A stretch of DNA of 64,000 bases, from positions 1 through 64,000 of the forward strand of contig JAMLIN010000006.1 of the NCBI GenBank assembly GCA_023954135.1, in the 5' to 3' direction. A program made the translations under genes and the position numbers. Positions 8,443 to 21,490 of this stretch are shown piece after piece (the first letter of the stretch is position 1; each line of letters starts with the position of its first letter). Origin of the DNA: Burkholderiaceae bacterium (lineage in GTDB: Bacteria; Pseudomonadota; Gammaproteobacteria; Burkholderiales; Burkholderiaceae_E). Below the pieces are notes generated by a model. The model was given only the letters and a program-made list of their open reading frames with translations, made no database searches and was not told where the DNA came from.

Positions 8443-10470
8443 CTACTGCAGATCGACGATGATGTTGCCGTATTCGTCGACGCGCGATGTCGTTCCGGGA
8501 TCGAGCACCAGCGTGGCATCGGCCTGCTCGACGATCGCGGGTCCTTCGATGCTCGCGCCCAGCGGCAGCAACTCGCGCCGGTAGATGCGCGTCGCCATCC
8601 ATCGGCCATCGAAACAGGCCTCTCTCGTACCGACCTGCGCATCGGCGAGCGATCCCTCGCGGGGACGGAAGATGGACAGATCGATCCTGTCCCGACGTCC
8701 GACCACGGTGCTCCGGACATTGATCAGCATCGGGACCATCTCGGGGAGCTCGAGCTCGAACCGCTGCTTGTATGCCTGGACGAATCGCTCCAGCACGGTT
8801 ACGGCGTCGAAGACATCGCCGTCCTGTCCGATCCGCAATACATGCGACTGGCCCCTGAACAGCAGGTCGAACTCGTGCATCGCCTCGACCTTTCCGACGT
8901 CCACGTTCTCCCTGGCGAGAAGCGCGCGGCCGTCGCTTGCCTGCTGGCGCATGATCGCGGTGATCGCATCCGCGTCGATTCCGCGCATGGGCATGTTGAC
9001 GGTCTGGACGAAATCGTGCCTGACGTCGGCCAGCGCGCAGCCAAGCGCCGACGTCAGGCCGGGGAAGCGCGGGACCAGCACGCGCGGAATGCCCAGCTCG
9101 CGCGCAATCGCGACGGCATGGAGCGGCCCCGCCCCGCCGAAAGGCATCAGCGCGAAATCCCTCGGGTCGTGGCCCTTCTCGATCGATATGAGACGGATCG
9201 CGCCGGCGAGCTCCGAGATGGCGACCTCGATGACCGCCGCCGCCGCGGCGGTTGCATCGAGCCCGAGCGGCCTGCCGATCTGCTCCTGCAGCGCCGCCGC
9301 GATACGGGCCATGGGAGCCGGCCTGTCGGAGCCCGTCACCGATCCGGGATTCAGGCGCCCAAGGAGGAAGTTCGCATCGGTGATCGTCACCCGGTCGCCG
9401 CCCCGGTCGTAGCCGATCGGTCCCGGGAACGACCCGGCGCTTTCCGGCCCAACGCGAAGCATGCCGGCCCTGTCGATACGGGCGAGGCTCCCTCCCCCTG
9501 CGCCGACGGTATGCATGTCGATCATGGGGATGCGGATCGGCACGCCGTAGGCAAGATCCTTCTCCGCGGTGATGACCGGGCGTCCGCCGACGACCAGGGC
9601 GACATCGAAGCTGGTGCCCCCCATGTCGCCGGTGATGATGTCGGGAATCCCCGCCGCCTTCGCGATCTCGGCGGAAGCGAGCACACCGGCGGCCGGTCCG
9701 GACATGACCGTGTGCACCGCATGGCCGGTGACGAGCGACGACGACATCATCCCGCCATTGGCCTGCATGACCAGCAGCTCGTTGCGAAAGCCGCCTTCCT
9801 TCAGCTGGCTTGCAACACGCGTGATGTACTGGCTGACGATCGGGCTTATCGACGCATGGATCGCCGCCGTGGTACCGCGCTCGAACTCGCGCATCTCGCG
9901 GATGATCTCGTGGCCGGCGATGACATGCTCGTTGGGCCACATCTCGCGCGCGATGCGCACCGCCAGGGCCTCGTGCTCCGGGTTCACGTAGGCATGGAGG
10001 AAATGCACGACGAGCGATTCGACGCCCGCATCGATCAGATCGCGCACCGCGGCCCTGACGTCATCCTCGGCAAGCGGCGTGACGACGCGGCCCTGCGCAT
10101 CCATGCGCTCGGTGACCTCCAGTCGGAACCGACGCTCGATCAGGGGCTGGAAGTTTCCCGAGAGCCCGTAGGCATGAGGACGGGTGCGCCGCCCGAGCTC
10201 CAGCACATCCCTGAATCCTCGCGTGGTGATGAGACCGGCGCGCGCGCCCTTGCGCTCGAGCACCGCGTTCGTACCGGCGGTCGTGCCATGCACCAGCCAG
10301 TCGATTGCCTCGAGCGGCACGCCGAGCTCCTCGATTCCCTGGAGAAAGCCCTTGGCGCGATCGTCCACCGTCGTCGGGACCTTGGCGGTCGTGAACGTCC
10401 CGGCCTTCGTATCCAGCATCAGGAAGTCGGTGAACGTACCGCCTACGTCGACACCCACGCTAACAGCCAT
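8443..10470 (-). CDS. hyuA: Hydantoinase A/oxoprolinase family subunit
   Basis: A 675-residue HyuA-family subunit, the ATP-binding partner of HyuB. It opens with VGVDVGGTFTDFLM, the actin-fold phosphate loop of the family, followed by HGTTAGTNAVLERKGA, the GPAAGV segment and GDMGGTSFDVALV, then a hydantoinase A domain with FGGAGPLHAVAIAREL near the middle. The ATG has a GGTGGAG ribosome-binding site about 6 bases upstream. This is the first gene of the hyuA-hyuB-aminotransferase-aminotransferase operon. It diverges from an IclR regulator across a 147-base gap with overlapping promoter-like elements, so IclR control is likely. Confidence 0.94.
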   Translation of the reverse strand: MAVSVGVDVGGTFTDFLMLDTKAGTFTTAKVPTTVDDRAKGFLQGIEELGVPLEAIDWLVHGTTAGTNAVLERKGARAGLITTRGFRDVLELGRRTRPHAYGLSGNFQPLIERRFRLEVTERMDAQGRVVTPLAEDDVRAAVRDLIDAGVESLVVHFLHAYVNPEHEALAVRIAREMWPNEHVIAGHEIIREMREFERGTTAAIHASISPIVSQYITRVASQLKEGGFRNELLVMQANGGMMSSSLVTGHAVHTVMSGPAAGVLASAEIAKAAGIPDIITGDMGGTSFDVALVVGGRPVITAEKDLAYGVPIRIPMIDMHTVGAGGGSLARIDRAGMLRVGPESAGSFPGPIGYDRGGDRVTITDANFLLGRLNPGSVTGSDRPAPMARIAAALQEQIGRPLGLDATAAAAAVIEVAISELAGAIRLISIEKGHDPRDFALMPFGGAGPLHAVAIARELGIPRVLVPRFPGLTSALGCALADVRHDFVQTVNMPMRGIDADAITAIMRQQASDGRALLARENVDVGKVEAMHEFDLLFRGQSHVLRIGQDGDVFDAVTVLERFVQAYKQRFELELPEMVPMLINVRSTVVGRRDRIDLSIFRPREGSLADAQVGTREACFDGRWMATRIYRRELLPLGASIEGPAIVEQADATLVLDPGTTSRVDEYGNIIVDLQ

Positions 10471-10497
10471 GCCATCTCCACCTAAATTCCGATTTTT

Positions 10498-10549
10498 GAA
10501 ACATAATTTCGGTTATTGACATTCAAGCGATGACCAATTGCCTTGTCAA
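10498..10549. promoter_or_regulatory. Divergent hyuA/iclR promoter region with possible IclR operator
   Basis: Leftward toward hyuA there is TTGACA (10549-10544), a 17-base spacer and TTGAAT (10526-10521). Rightward toward iclR there is another TTGACA (10516-10521) without a clear -10. The segment 10498-10510 is GAAA-N5-TTTC, which resembles the E. coli IclR site pattern (GAAA-N3-TTTC). It lies just downstream of the proposed hyuA -10, a position that suits repression. Prediction by eye only. Confidence 0.4.
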
Positions 10550-10617
10550 GCGGCGACGGCTTGTTGTCGATCATCACCGCGTGTATTGAGAAGCCTGCCA
10601 ACGGACAGGAGGTTGCA

Positions 10618-11388
10618 GTGGCAGCAAACGGTTCAGGGCCGATCGAGCGCTATTTCCAGATCGTCGAGATGGTCGCGGCCTCGCATGACGGCCTGACGCT
10701 GACGGACATCGCCCAGCTCACGAGGCTTCCCAAGCCGACGACCCACCGGCTGGTCCGGACGCTGGTCGAGCTGGGCATCCTTGCCAGCGACGAGACCTGG
10801 TACAAGATGTTCCGGGTCGGCCCACGAATGTGGCGAATGCTGCATCTCGGCGTCGAGCGCAACACGGCCAAGGCCTACAGCCAGATCGTCATCGACGAGC
10901 TCGCCGCGCGCTTCGGCGAGACCGCCTACGTCGTGCGCCTCGCCCATGATCACGTCCTGTCGATCGCCCGGTCCGCGCCCGATCAGGGCCATCGGCTGCA
11001 TGTGCTCCCGGGCGAGCACCTGCCGCTGCATGCCGCCTCTTCCGCCAAGGCGATCCTCGCCTTCCAGGACGACGCGACGGTCCGCTCCCGCCTTCATGAA
11101 CCTCTGGAACGGCTGACGTCGCACACGCACGCAAGGGTGCAGGACCTGTTGCGCGAGCTCGAGAACGTGCGAAAGCTGGGCTATGCGATCTGCGACCGGG
11201 AGATCGACGAGAACGTGATGGCCTACTCCTGCCCCGTGCCCATCGAGCACATCGGGGTGATCTACGCGATCGGGGTCACCGGCCCGGTCACGCGGCTGCG
11301 CGAGCATCCGGTGGAATACTGGATCGAGCCGATGAAGGCCGCGGCCGAGCGCCTGAGCGCCATGCTGACGACGCTCGAGGAACATTGA
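10618..11388 (+). CDS. IclR family transcriptional regulator
   Basis: A 256-residue regulator. The open frame extends upstream to 10543, but the best start is GTG 10618, which has a perfect AGGAGG at 10607-10612 five bases before it; the extra upstream residues do not look like an IclR N-terminus. Residues about 10-70 form the winged helix-turn-helix (LTLTDIAQLTRLPKPTTHRL), and the rest is the IclR effector-binding domain (LHAASSAKAILAF, GYAICDREIDENVMAYSCPV). It diverges from the hyu operon and converges on the TRAP operon, so it probably controls one or both in response to the imported or processed compound. The effector is unknown. Confidence 0.9.
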   Translation: MAANGSGPIERYFQIVEMVAASHDGLTLTDIAQLTRLPKPTTHRLVRTLVELGILASDETWYKMFRVGPRMWRMLHLGVERNTAKAYSQIVIDELAARFGETAYVVRLAHDHVLSIARSAPDQGHRLHVLPGEHLPLHAASSAKAILAFQDDATVRSRLHEPLERLTSHTHARVQDLLRELENVRKLGYAICDREIDENVMAYSCPVPIEHIGVIYAIGVTGPVTRLREHPVEYWIEPMKAAAERLSAMLTTLEEH

Positions 11389-11415
11389 ACGCGGGCCTCT
11401 CGGAGTCATGATGCG

Positions 11416-12729
11416 TCAGAAGAGCGCGTTGGGGACGACCAGGATGATGGCCGGCGCCATCATGCAGATGACGATCGCCAGCAGCATCAGGACGACGAAG
11501 GGAACGACGGAGAAGTAGATGTCGATCATGCTGACCGATGGCGGTGCCACGCCTCGCAGGTAGAACAGGTTGTAGCCGAAGGGAGGGGTGAGGAACCCGA
11601 CCTCCATCATCATGATGAAGAGGATGCCGAACCAGACCGGGTCGAACCCGAGCTTGATGATGATCGGCACGAAGATCGGCACCGTGATCATGATGATGCC
11701 GACGGTGTCCAGCAGCATCCCCATGACGAACAGGATCGAAAGCATGCCGACGAGGATGACCCAGCGGTTGACCTCGAGATTCAGCACGAGCCCCTCGATC
11801 AGCCGTGATGCGCCCATGGCCGTGTAGAAGGTGGACAGCGCGGTGGCGCCGATGACGATCCAGAAGATCATGCAGCTGAGATGGAGCGTCTCCTCGCAGG
11901 CTTCGCGAACCACCGGCCAGTTCAGCCGCCCGAGAACCAGCGCACAGAGAATCGAGCCTCCCGCGCCGATCGCGCTGGCTTCGGATACGCTGGCAATCCC
12001 TACGAGGATCGATCCCATCACCGTGACGATGAGAAGCACCGGCAGGACGAGCGCTTTCAGGCTGACGAGCTTCTCGCCCCAGCTGTACCGCTTCATGTCC
12101 CGTCCACCGCTGATCTCGGGCTGAAACCAGCCGCGGGTGACGAGATAGACGATGAACAGCGCCGACATCAGCAGGCCGGGCAGCAACCCGCCGGCATAGA
12201 GCTTGCCGATGGAAGTGTTGCCCACGATGCCGTAGACGATCATGGTGACGCTCGGCGGAATCAGGATGCCGAGCGACCCGCCGGCGGCCACCGATCCCAG
12301 GGCGATCCCCTTGCCGTAGCCGCGCGCCAGCATGGCGGGAACCGCGATCATGCCCATGGAGATGGTCGCCGCGCCGCTGATGCCGGCCATGGCCGCGAAC
12401 AAGGTGCAGATCGCGACGGTACCGATGGCCAGCCCGCCGCGCAGCCCGCCGAAGAACTTCTGCATCGTGTCGTACAGGTCTTCGGCGATCCGGGACTTCT
12501 GGAGCATCGCCGCCATGAAGATGAACAGCGGGATCGCCAGATACTCGAAGCTGGACGCCGTCGCAAAGGCGCGGATCGGCACCATGTTCAGCGCCATCGG
12601 GCTCCAGAAGAAGTAGATCATGCCGATCGACAGGCCGCCGAGCGCGAAGGCCACGGGCACACCGACCACGAGCAGGACGAGCATCAGGCCGAAGAGCAGG
12701 CTCGTCGTGAAGACGGGATCGGCCATCAC
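11416..12729 (-). CDS. dctM: TRAP transporter large permease (DctM)
   Basis: A 437-residue multi-span inner-membrane protein of the DctM/SiaM family, the sodium- or proton-driven channel subunit of a tripartite TRAP importer. It has many hydrophobic helices and the family segments [18 protein letters not shown] near the C-terminus and GGSLGILIPPSVTMIVYG in the middle. It overlaps dctQ by 4 bases and is the last gene of the dctPQM set, with iclR converging 27 bases away. It should move the ligand delivered by the DctP protein encoded at 13294-14343 into the cytoplasm. The closeness to hyuAB suggests, without proof, that the ligand is their substrate. Confidence 0.93.
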   Translation of the reverse strand: MMADPVFTTSLLFGLMLVLLVVGVPVAFALGGLSIGMIYFFWSPMALNMVPIRAFATASSFEYLAIPLFIFMAAMLQKSRIAEDLYDTMQKFFGGLRGGLAIGTVAICTLFAAMAGISGAATISMGMIAVPAMLARGYGKGIALGSVAAGGSLGILIPPSVTMIVYGIVGNTSIGKLYAGGLLPGLLMSALFIVYLVTRGWFQPEISGGRDMKRYSWGEKLVSLKALVLPVLLIVTVMGSILVGIASVSEASAIGAGGSILCALVLGRLNWPVVREACEETLHLSCMIFWIVIGATALSTFYTAMGASRLIEGLVLNLEVNRWVILVGMLSILFVMGMLLDTVGIIMITVPIFVPIIIKLGFDPVWFGILFIMMMEVGFLTPPFGYNLFYLRGVAPPSVSMIDIYFSVVPFVVLMLLAIVICMMAPAIILVVPNALF

Positions 12730-13235
12730 GCGCCCCGGCCGTGGAGCGCATCACGCCAGCTCCTCAGGATGTTCAGCACCCAGGCGAGCATCAGCAGCGC
12801 GCTGCCCACGGGCACCATCGCCTTGGCCAGCCACACCGGACCGCCCCAGTCGCCGGTAGCCGAACGCTCGCCCATCGCAAAGGACTTGAGCGCGAACTCG
12901 TACCCGAAGGAAAGCAGCACCCAGATGAAAAGCGCGAACAGCGTCGTCGAGACTACCGTGTCGACGATCGCCTTGGTCAAGGGCGAGAAACGCTCGTGGA
13001 TCGCGTCGACCCTGACGAACTTGCCGCGCGCCAGCGCCCACGGACCACCAAGGAAGATGAACGACACCAGCAGCCAGGTGCTGACATCGCTCGCCCAGCG
13101 AACCGACCAGCCCAGAATGGCGCGCGAGAACATCTCGTAGAGCATGATCGCGATGATCGCCAGGACGAACAGGGCGACCACGCGACCGATGCCTGCGATG
13201 ACGCGTTCGAGGGCATCGATGACCGTCCGGAGCAT
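12726..13235 (-). CDS. dctQ: TRAP transporter small permease (DctQ)
   Basis: A 169-residue protein of the DctQ family with four predicted membrane helices; the typical W-A-x-(D/E)-V-S-T-W-L segment is visible as RWASDVSTWLL near residues 65-75. DctQ pairs with DctM to form the membrane part of a TRAP importer. It lies between dctP (58 bases upstream) and dctM (4-base overlap), the usual order. The ribosome-binding site before ATG 13235 is weak. Confidence 0.9.
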   Translation of the reverse strand: MLRTVIDALERVIAGIGRVVALFVLAIIAIMLYEMFSRAILGWSVRWASDVSTWLLVSFIFLGGPWALARGKFVRVDAIHERFSPLTKAIVDTVVSTTLFALFIWVLLSFGYEFALKSFAMGERSATGDWGGPVWLAKAMVPVGSALLMLAWVLNILRSWRDALHGRGA

Positions 13236-13293
13236 GGTTCTCGCCAGGAAAGACGCCCGGACGAAGGGCTCGTCCGGGCGCGCATGAGATGGA

Positions 13294-14343
13294 CTACTTT
13301 GCCGCGCCGGGTTCGAGCCGACCGAGATCCCGCAGGAACTCGTTCAGCAGCGCAACGCCGCGCGCCGCGAAGCCGCCCTGCTTCTCATAGGCCTGCCACA
13401 GTTCCCGCGCATCCGCTTCCATGGATTCCCATTCCTTGTCGGGGATCGTGGAGATCTGCACGCCGGCGGCCTGCATCTTCTGCATCGCCTTGGCGTCGTT
13501 GTTCATGCTGATGAGGATGTAGTCGAGGGAAGAGGCGACGACCGCCTCCTGAAGGATGGCCTTCAGGTCATCGGGCAGCGCCTTCCAGGCGGCGTCGTTG
13601 ACCGCGAAGAAATTGTTCGGCACCGGCATCGGCGACGGCTGCACGTAGTACTTCGCGACCTCGTGGAACGAGTTGTTCATGTTGCCGGCCGGGCTCGCCC
13701 AGCGAGCCGCATCCAGGACACCCGTGGCGAGCGCGGTGTAGATCTCACCGCCGCTCAGGAACACCGGCGATGCCCCCATCTTCTTGTACCACTCCGCCTC
13801 GAGCCCGAAGGAGCGGATCTTCAGGCCCTTGAAGTCGGCCTTCGAGGTGATCGGCTTCTTCGACATGATGTCCCAGGCCGGCGAGAGCTGCGGACCGAGA
13901 TAGAACACGCCATGCGGCGCATAGGCCTCGCGGGCAAGCTCGAGGAAGCCTCGCTTGTAGAAGAAGTTGAAGCGCTCGATCGGCGTGCGCAGCGAGCCGG
14001 GAACGCCGCTTTCCAGGTTCGCGAACGGGCCGAGCTTGCCGGCGTAGTAGCCGCCGGTCAGCACCGCCATTTCGGTGACGCCCGCCCCGACCGCTTCGAG
14101 ACCGTCGGCGATCGGGAACAGCGCCCCCACCGGATGGATATCGAAAGTGATGCGGCCGTTCGACATCTGCGTGGCGAGCCTGGCGAATTTCTCCTCCAGT
14201 GCCACGTAGCCTGGCTCGCCGGCGTTCAGGTTGCTCTGGATGCGCCAGTGCACGGGCTTCTGGGCCCAGGCGGCATTGCCCGCGAGTGCGGCAACGGTCG
14301 CAACGGCTGCGGCCAGGAAAAGACTCTTGGCTCGGCGGATCAT
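13294..14343 (-). CDS. dctP: TRAP transporter substrate-binding protein (DctP)
   Basis: A 349-residue periplasmic binding protein. Residues 1-27 are a signal peptide ending in AWA-Q. The mature part reads as a DctP-family protein: WRIQSNLNAGEPGYVALEEKFA at the N-terminus, then MSNGRITFDIHPVGALFP, and a conserved GLKIRSFGLEAEWYKKMGASP segment with the ligand-contacting arginine. A strong AAGGAGG lies upstream of the ATG. It is the first gene of dctPQM and diverges from a crotonase gene across 216 bases. The ligand is probably a carboxylate, as for most TRAP systems, but cannot be named. Confidence 0.92.
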   Translation of the reverse strand: MIRRAKSLFLAAAVATVAALAGNAAWAQKPVHWRIQSNLNAGEPGYVALEEKFARLATQMSNGRITFDIHPVGALFPIADGLEAVGAGVTEMAVLTGGYYAGKLGPFANLESGVPGSLRTPIERFNFFYKRGFLELAREAYAPHGVFYLGPQLSPAWDIMSKKPITSKADFKGLKIRSFGLEAEWYKKMGASPVFLSGGEIYTALATGVLDAARWASPAGNMNNSFHEVAKYYVQPSPMPVPNNFFAVNDAAWKALPDDLKAILQEAVVASSLDYILISMNNDAKAMQKMQAAGVQISTIPDKEWESMEADARELWQAYEKQGGFAARGVALLNEFLRDLGRLEPGAAK

Positions 14344-14358
14344 GCTCTCCTCCTTAAA

Positions 14359-14409
14359 GTTTCGATAAACGAGACTTAATCTTGTTAATTGAAACTCTCG
14401 CTTATTTCA
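14359..14409. promoter_or_regulatory. Divergent dctP/crotonase control region with inverted repeats
   Basis: The AT-rich stretch upstream of dctP holds two imperfect palindromes: GTTTCGATAAACGAGAC (14359-14375) and TGAAA-N10-TTTCA (14390-14409). Both share GAAA/TTTC half-sites with the element in front of hyuA, so one IclR-type regulator could bind both regions. No convincing -35/-10 pair was found. Low confidence. Confidence 0.3.
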
Positions 14410-14559
14410 GCTTTCGGGTCAAGAAAATCGTGGGCGACATCGCAAGCTCGAAACTGCGACTACCATACGTGCGTACCGCAACAGCGCCACTGACCGGCGC
14501 CTGCCGGCCGGCCGAAAAATCCTCGATGCCGACGACAGGCGAACATGAGGAAACCATCA

Positions 14560-15348
14560 ATGATCCAGGACCGCTACGGCGATGTCGCCGCCACCTTGCA
14601 GGACCATGTCGTGACGCTGGAGATCCAGCGACCGCCGCACAACTTCTTCGACCATGCGCTGATCCGCGACCTCGCGGATGCGCTGCGCGACATCGATGCG
14701 ACCACCGAGGCCCGCGTCGTCCTGCTCTGCGCGCAGGGCAAATCGTTCTGCGCCGGCGCCAACTTCGCCAGCGGCCGGGACTCGGTGCTCGACAGCGCGG
14801 CACCGCGCGGGCGCAATCCGCTCTACGAGGAAGCCGTGAGGCTCTTCTCGAACAAGAAGCCGGTGATCGCCGCGGTCCAGGGCGCCGCCATCGGCGGCGG
14901 CTTCGGTCTCGCGGTGTTCGCGGACTTCCGCGTCGCCAGTCCGGACGCCCGATTCGGCGCCAACTTCGTCAAGCTCGGCATCCATCCGGGCTTCGGGCTG
15001 ACCTACACACTGCCACGGCTGATCGGCGAGCAGCGGGCCGCCGAGATGTTCCTGACGGGCGAGCGGATCAACGGCGAAACGGCGCTGGCCTGGGGCCTCG
15101 TCGATCGGCTCGTGCCGGCGGAATCGCTGCGCGAGGACGCGTTCGCGTTCGCCCGCTCGATCGCGGTCAACGCCCCGCTGGCGGTACAGTCCACGCGCCT
15201 GACGCTGCGCCGCGAGATGGCCGCGCGCGTCGAGGCGCAGACCGACCGCGAGGGCGCCGAGCAGACCTGGCTCGCCGCCACCCAGGATCACAAGGAAGGG
15301 GTGCGTTCCGTCGCAGCACGCGAGCCGGGGAATTTCCAGGCGCGCTGA
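14560..15348 (+). CDS. Enoyl-CoA hydratase/isomerase family protein
   Basis: A 262-residue crotonase-fold protein. ATG 14560 has GAGG nine bases upstream; an in-frame ATG at 14545 is an alternative. The CoA-binding and oxyanion-hole segments are present (SFCAGANFAS and AAVQGAAIGGGFGLAVFADFRVAS), as is the conserved GIHPGFGLTYTLPRLIG region. The usual catalytic-glutamate positions are not obviously both present, so hydratase, isomerase or hydrolase activity are all possible. It diverges from the TRAP operon and faces serS, separated by a hairpin. It may act on a CoA ester produced by the neighbouring catabolic genes. Confidence 0.88.
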   Translation: MIQDRYGDVAATLQDHVVTLEIQRPPHNFFDHALIRDLADALRDIDATTEARVVLLCAQGKSFCAGANFASGRDSVLDSAAPRGRNPLYEEAVRLFSNKKPVIAAVQGAAIGGGFGLAVFADFRVASPDARFGANFVKLGIHPGFGLTYTLPRLIGEQRAAEMFLTGERINGETALAWGLVDRLVPAESLREDAFAFARSIAVNAPLAVQSTRLTLRREMAARVEAQTDREGAEQTWLAATQDHKEGVRSVAAREPGNFQAR

Positions 15349-15376
15349 GACGGCCCCGACGATCGACGTGCTTGCC

Positions 15377-15409
15377 CGGGAGAGCATGGCCATCGGCCCT
15401 GCTCTCCCG
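15377..15409. terminator. Hairpin between convergent crotonase and serS genes
   Basis: CGGGAGAGCA (15377-15386) pairs perfectly with TGCTCTCCCG (15400-15409) around a 13-base loop, in the 105-base gap between two convergent genes. The location suits a bidirectional terminator, but neither side has a strong T-run. Confidence 0.4.
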
Positions 15410-15453
15410 CAGACTTGTCAGGATCGGCCGACGACGGCCAAGCCGAGCGTCCC

Positions 15454-18920
<3,467 letters not shown>

Positions 18921-18981
18921 GAAGCCGGAGAACGTTCGCGAGCCTCGCGGGTTGACCCGTGCTGCTTCGACGCGCTGCCTC

Positions 18982-19016
18982 TCAAGGAAACGCCGGGCCG
19001 CCCCAAGTTTCCTTGA
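18982..19016. repeat. 10-base inverted repeat in the ftsK-lolA gap
   Basis: TCAAGGAAAC (18982-18991) and GTTTCCTTGA (19007-19016) are perfect inverted repeats around a 15-base GC-rich loop. They lie in the 212-base spacer between ftsK and lolA, followed by a G-rich and C-rich patch. The spacer holds no gene that I can see. It could be a hairpin terminator for ftsK or an interspersed element. Confidence 0.5.
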
Positions 19017-19132
19017 CCCCCGCGGGGGGGCGAAGCCGGACACGATGGGTCCCTGCGGACCGATCGTGCCTGCGAAGCGACCTCGGCTTCCGGCCGAGGG
19101 CTCCGCTGGGCGCAGCCCGGCCCTGGGGGCGC

Positions 19133-21490
19133 TCAATCGTCGTCGCCGGTATTGCGCGGCACGAGGATGTCGCGGTTGCCGTTGGTCGCCATCTGCGAGA
19201 CGAGGCCGGCCTGCTCCATCTGCTCGAGCAGGCGCGCGGCGCGGTTGTAGCCGATCCGCAGGTTGCGCTGCACGAAGGAGATCGAGGCCCGTCCGCTCTT
19301 CAGCACGACCGAAACGGCCTGGTCGTACATCGGATCGGCCTCGCCGTCGATGCCGGCCTCGCCGAGCGTCTTCGAGAGGCCCCCGAAGCCGACCGCGCTG
19401 CCGGTATCGGCTTCCTCGGGCACGCCGCCCTCGAGGATGCCCTCGATGTAGTCCGGCTCGGCGACCAGCTTCCAGTTCTCGACCACCTTGTGCACTTCCT
19501 CGTCCGCCACGAAGGCGCCGTGGATGCGCACCGGCAGGCCCGAGCCGGGCGGCATGTAGAGCATGTCGCCCTGCCCCAGCAGCGACTCGGCGCCCATCTG
19601 GTCGAGGATGGTGCGCGAATCGATCTTGGACGAGACCTGGAACGCGATCCGGGTCGGGATGTTGGCCTTGATGAGCCCGGTGATGACGTCGACCGACGGA
19701 CGCTGGGTCGCGAGGATCAGGTGGATGCCGGCGGCCCGCGCCTTCTGGGCGAGACGGGCGATCAGCTCCTCGATCTTCTTGCCCACGACCATCATCAGGT
19801 CGGCGAGCTCGTCGATCACCACCACGATGGTGGGCAGCTTGCCGAGCGGCTCGGGCTCGTCGGGCGTCAGGGTGAACGGATTGGGGATCGACTCGCCGCG
19901 CTTGTCGGCGTCGGCGATGCGGGCGTTGTAGCCCGAGAGATTGCGCACCCCGAGCTTGCTCATCAGGCGGTAGCGCCGCTCCATCTCGGCCACGCACCAG
20001 TTCAGCGCATTGCCGGCCTGGCGCATGTCGGTGACCACCGGCGCGAGCAGGTGCGGGATGCCTTCGTAGACGCTCATCTCGAGCATCTTCGGATCGATCA
20101 GGATGAGCCGGACCTGGCTCGGGTCGGACTTGTAGAGCAGCGACAGCAGCATCGCGTTGATGCCCACCGACTTGCCCGAACCGGTGGTGCCGGCAACGAG
20201 CAGGTGAGGCATCTTCGCAAGATCGGCCACCATCGGGTTGCCGGCGATGTCCTTGCCCAGGGCGAGCGTCACCGGCGATGCCGCATCGGCATAGACCTTG
20301 GAGCCGAGGATCTCGGACAGACGCACTGTCTGGCGGCGGGCATTGGGCAGCTCCAGCCCCATCAGGCTCTTGCCGGGAATCGTCTCGACGACCCGGATCG
20401 ACACCATGGACAGCGCCCGCGCGAGATCCTTGGACAGATTGACGACCTGGCTGCCCTTGACCCCGGTCGCCGGCTCGATCTCGTAGCGGGTGATGACCGG
20501 CCCCGGATAGGCCGCGTCGACGCGCGCCGCCACATTGAAGTCGGCCAGCTTCTTCTCGATCAGGCGCGAGGTGAACTGCAGGGTCTCCTCGCTGACCGTC
20601 TCCTGCTCGACCGGCGGCGGATCGAGGAGCGACAGCGGCGGCAGCTGGGTATCGGCCGGCAGGTCGTGAAAGAGCACCACCTGGCGCTCGGCCTCGGCCC
20701 GGCGCGAGCGCTCGACCTTCAGCACCGGCGGCGCGATCCGTACCGGCTCGGGATCCTCCTCGAAGATCTTGCGCAGTTCCTGGACCTGCTCGTCGCGCTG
20801 GGTCGCCGCCCGCTCGCCTTCGCGCCGGTCGCGCAGCGCCCCGATCGCATCGACCACGCGCAGCGCCGCGGCCTCGAGCGCCTGTCCGATGCGCTCGCAG
20901 ATCAGCAGCCACGACCAGCCGGTCCAGAGGCTGAAGCCGCTGCCGACCAGCAGCAGCATCGCCAGGGTGCTTCCGACCACGCCGAGCGCCTCGACCAGGC
21001 CTTCGGCCATCAGGCCGCCGACCAGCCCGCCGGGCGCCAGCGGCAGTTCGAACTCGATGCTGTGCAGGCGCGAGGCCTCCAGCATCGAGCAGCCGAGGAA
21101 GAACAGGGCGAAGCCCAGCCAGCGCTCCCATTCCAGCCGCGGCGGATCGTCGTCGGGCTGGCGCGCGCGCTCGGCCCGCAGGCCACGCCAGGCCGCAATC
21201 ACCAGCAGCACGACGAGCAGCCAGGCGCTGACGCCGAACTGGTAGAGCAGGAGATCGGCGAACCAGGCGCCCACGCGACCGCCGCCGTTGGCGACATCGG
21301 CGTGGACCACCGAATGCGACCAGCCGGGATCGTCGCGATGGTAGGTCGCGAGGATCACCGCGAGGAAGAGGCCCAGGACGAAGACCGCGATCCAGCGGAT
21401 CTCCTGCAGCAGGCGCAGCGCCTTGTCGGGCAGCGCGAAACCCGGCGAGGACGGTGCCCGCCCGGCGTTGGCAGTGCTTGCTCGGGCCAT
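19133..21490 (-). CDS. ftsK: DNA translocase FtsK
   Basis: A 785-residue septal DNA pump that clears chromosome ends at division and activates XerCD recombination. About four membrane helices fall within residues 31-185, followed by a short linker (about 210-300), the alpha/beta motor with Walker A GTTGSGKS at 434-441 and Walker [11 protein letters not shown] near 556-565, and the C-terminal gamma winged-helix domain (about 715-785, [22 protein letters not shown]) that reads KOPS sites. The linker is short compared with E. coli FtsK, as in many Betaproteobacteria. ATG 21490 overlaps the stop of the upstream Crp/Fnr gene in a TGATG arrangement, so translation is probably coupled. Confidence 0.97.
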   Translation of the reverse strand: MARASTANAGRAPSSPGFALPDKALRLLQEIRWIAVFVLGLFLAVILATYHRDDPGWSHSVVHADVANGGGRVGAWFADLLLYQFGVSAWLLVVLLVIAAWRGLRAERARQPDDDPPRLEWERWLGFALFFLGCSMLEASRLHSIEFELPLAPGGLVGGLMAEGLVEALGVVGSTLAMLLLVGSGFSLWTGWSWLLICERIGQALEAAALRVVDAIGALRDRREGERAATQRDEQVQELRKIFEEDPEPVRIAPPVLKVERSRRAEAERQVVLFHDLPADTQLPPLSLLDPPPVEQETVSEETLQFTSRLIEKKLADFNVAARVDAAYPGPVITRYEIEPATGVKGSQVVNLSKDLARALSMVSIRVVETIPGKSLMGLELPNARRQTVRLSEILGSKVYADAASPVTLALGKDIAGNPMVADLAKMPHLLVAGTTGSGKSVGINAMLLSLLYKSDPSQVRLILIDPKMLEMSVYEGIPHLLAPVVTDMRQAGNALNWCVAEMERRYRLMSKLGVRNLSGYNARIADADKRGESIPNPFTLTPDEPEPLGKLPTIVVVIDELADLMMVVGKKIEELIARLAQKARAAGIHLILATQRPSVDVITGLIKANIPTRIAFQVSSKIDSRTILDQMGAESLLGQGDMLYMPPGSGLPVRIHGAFVADEEVHKVVENWKLVAEPDYIEGILEGGVPEEADTGSAVGFGGLSKTLGEAGIDGEADPMYDQAVSVVLKSGRASISFVQRNLRIGYNRAARLLEQMEQAGLVSQMATNGNRDILVPRNTGDDD

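Noticed and set aside
6832-10485. A plus-strand open frame of about 1,217 codons
   Set aside because: It lies exactly opposite hyuA and hyuB, has no recognisable motif and is a composition shadow of the high-GC coding strand.
10543-10617. Upstream start for the IclR gene
   Set aside because: The 25 extra residues have no IclR-like character and the GTG at 10618 has a perfect AGGAGG; the upstream stretch also overlaps the promoter elements.
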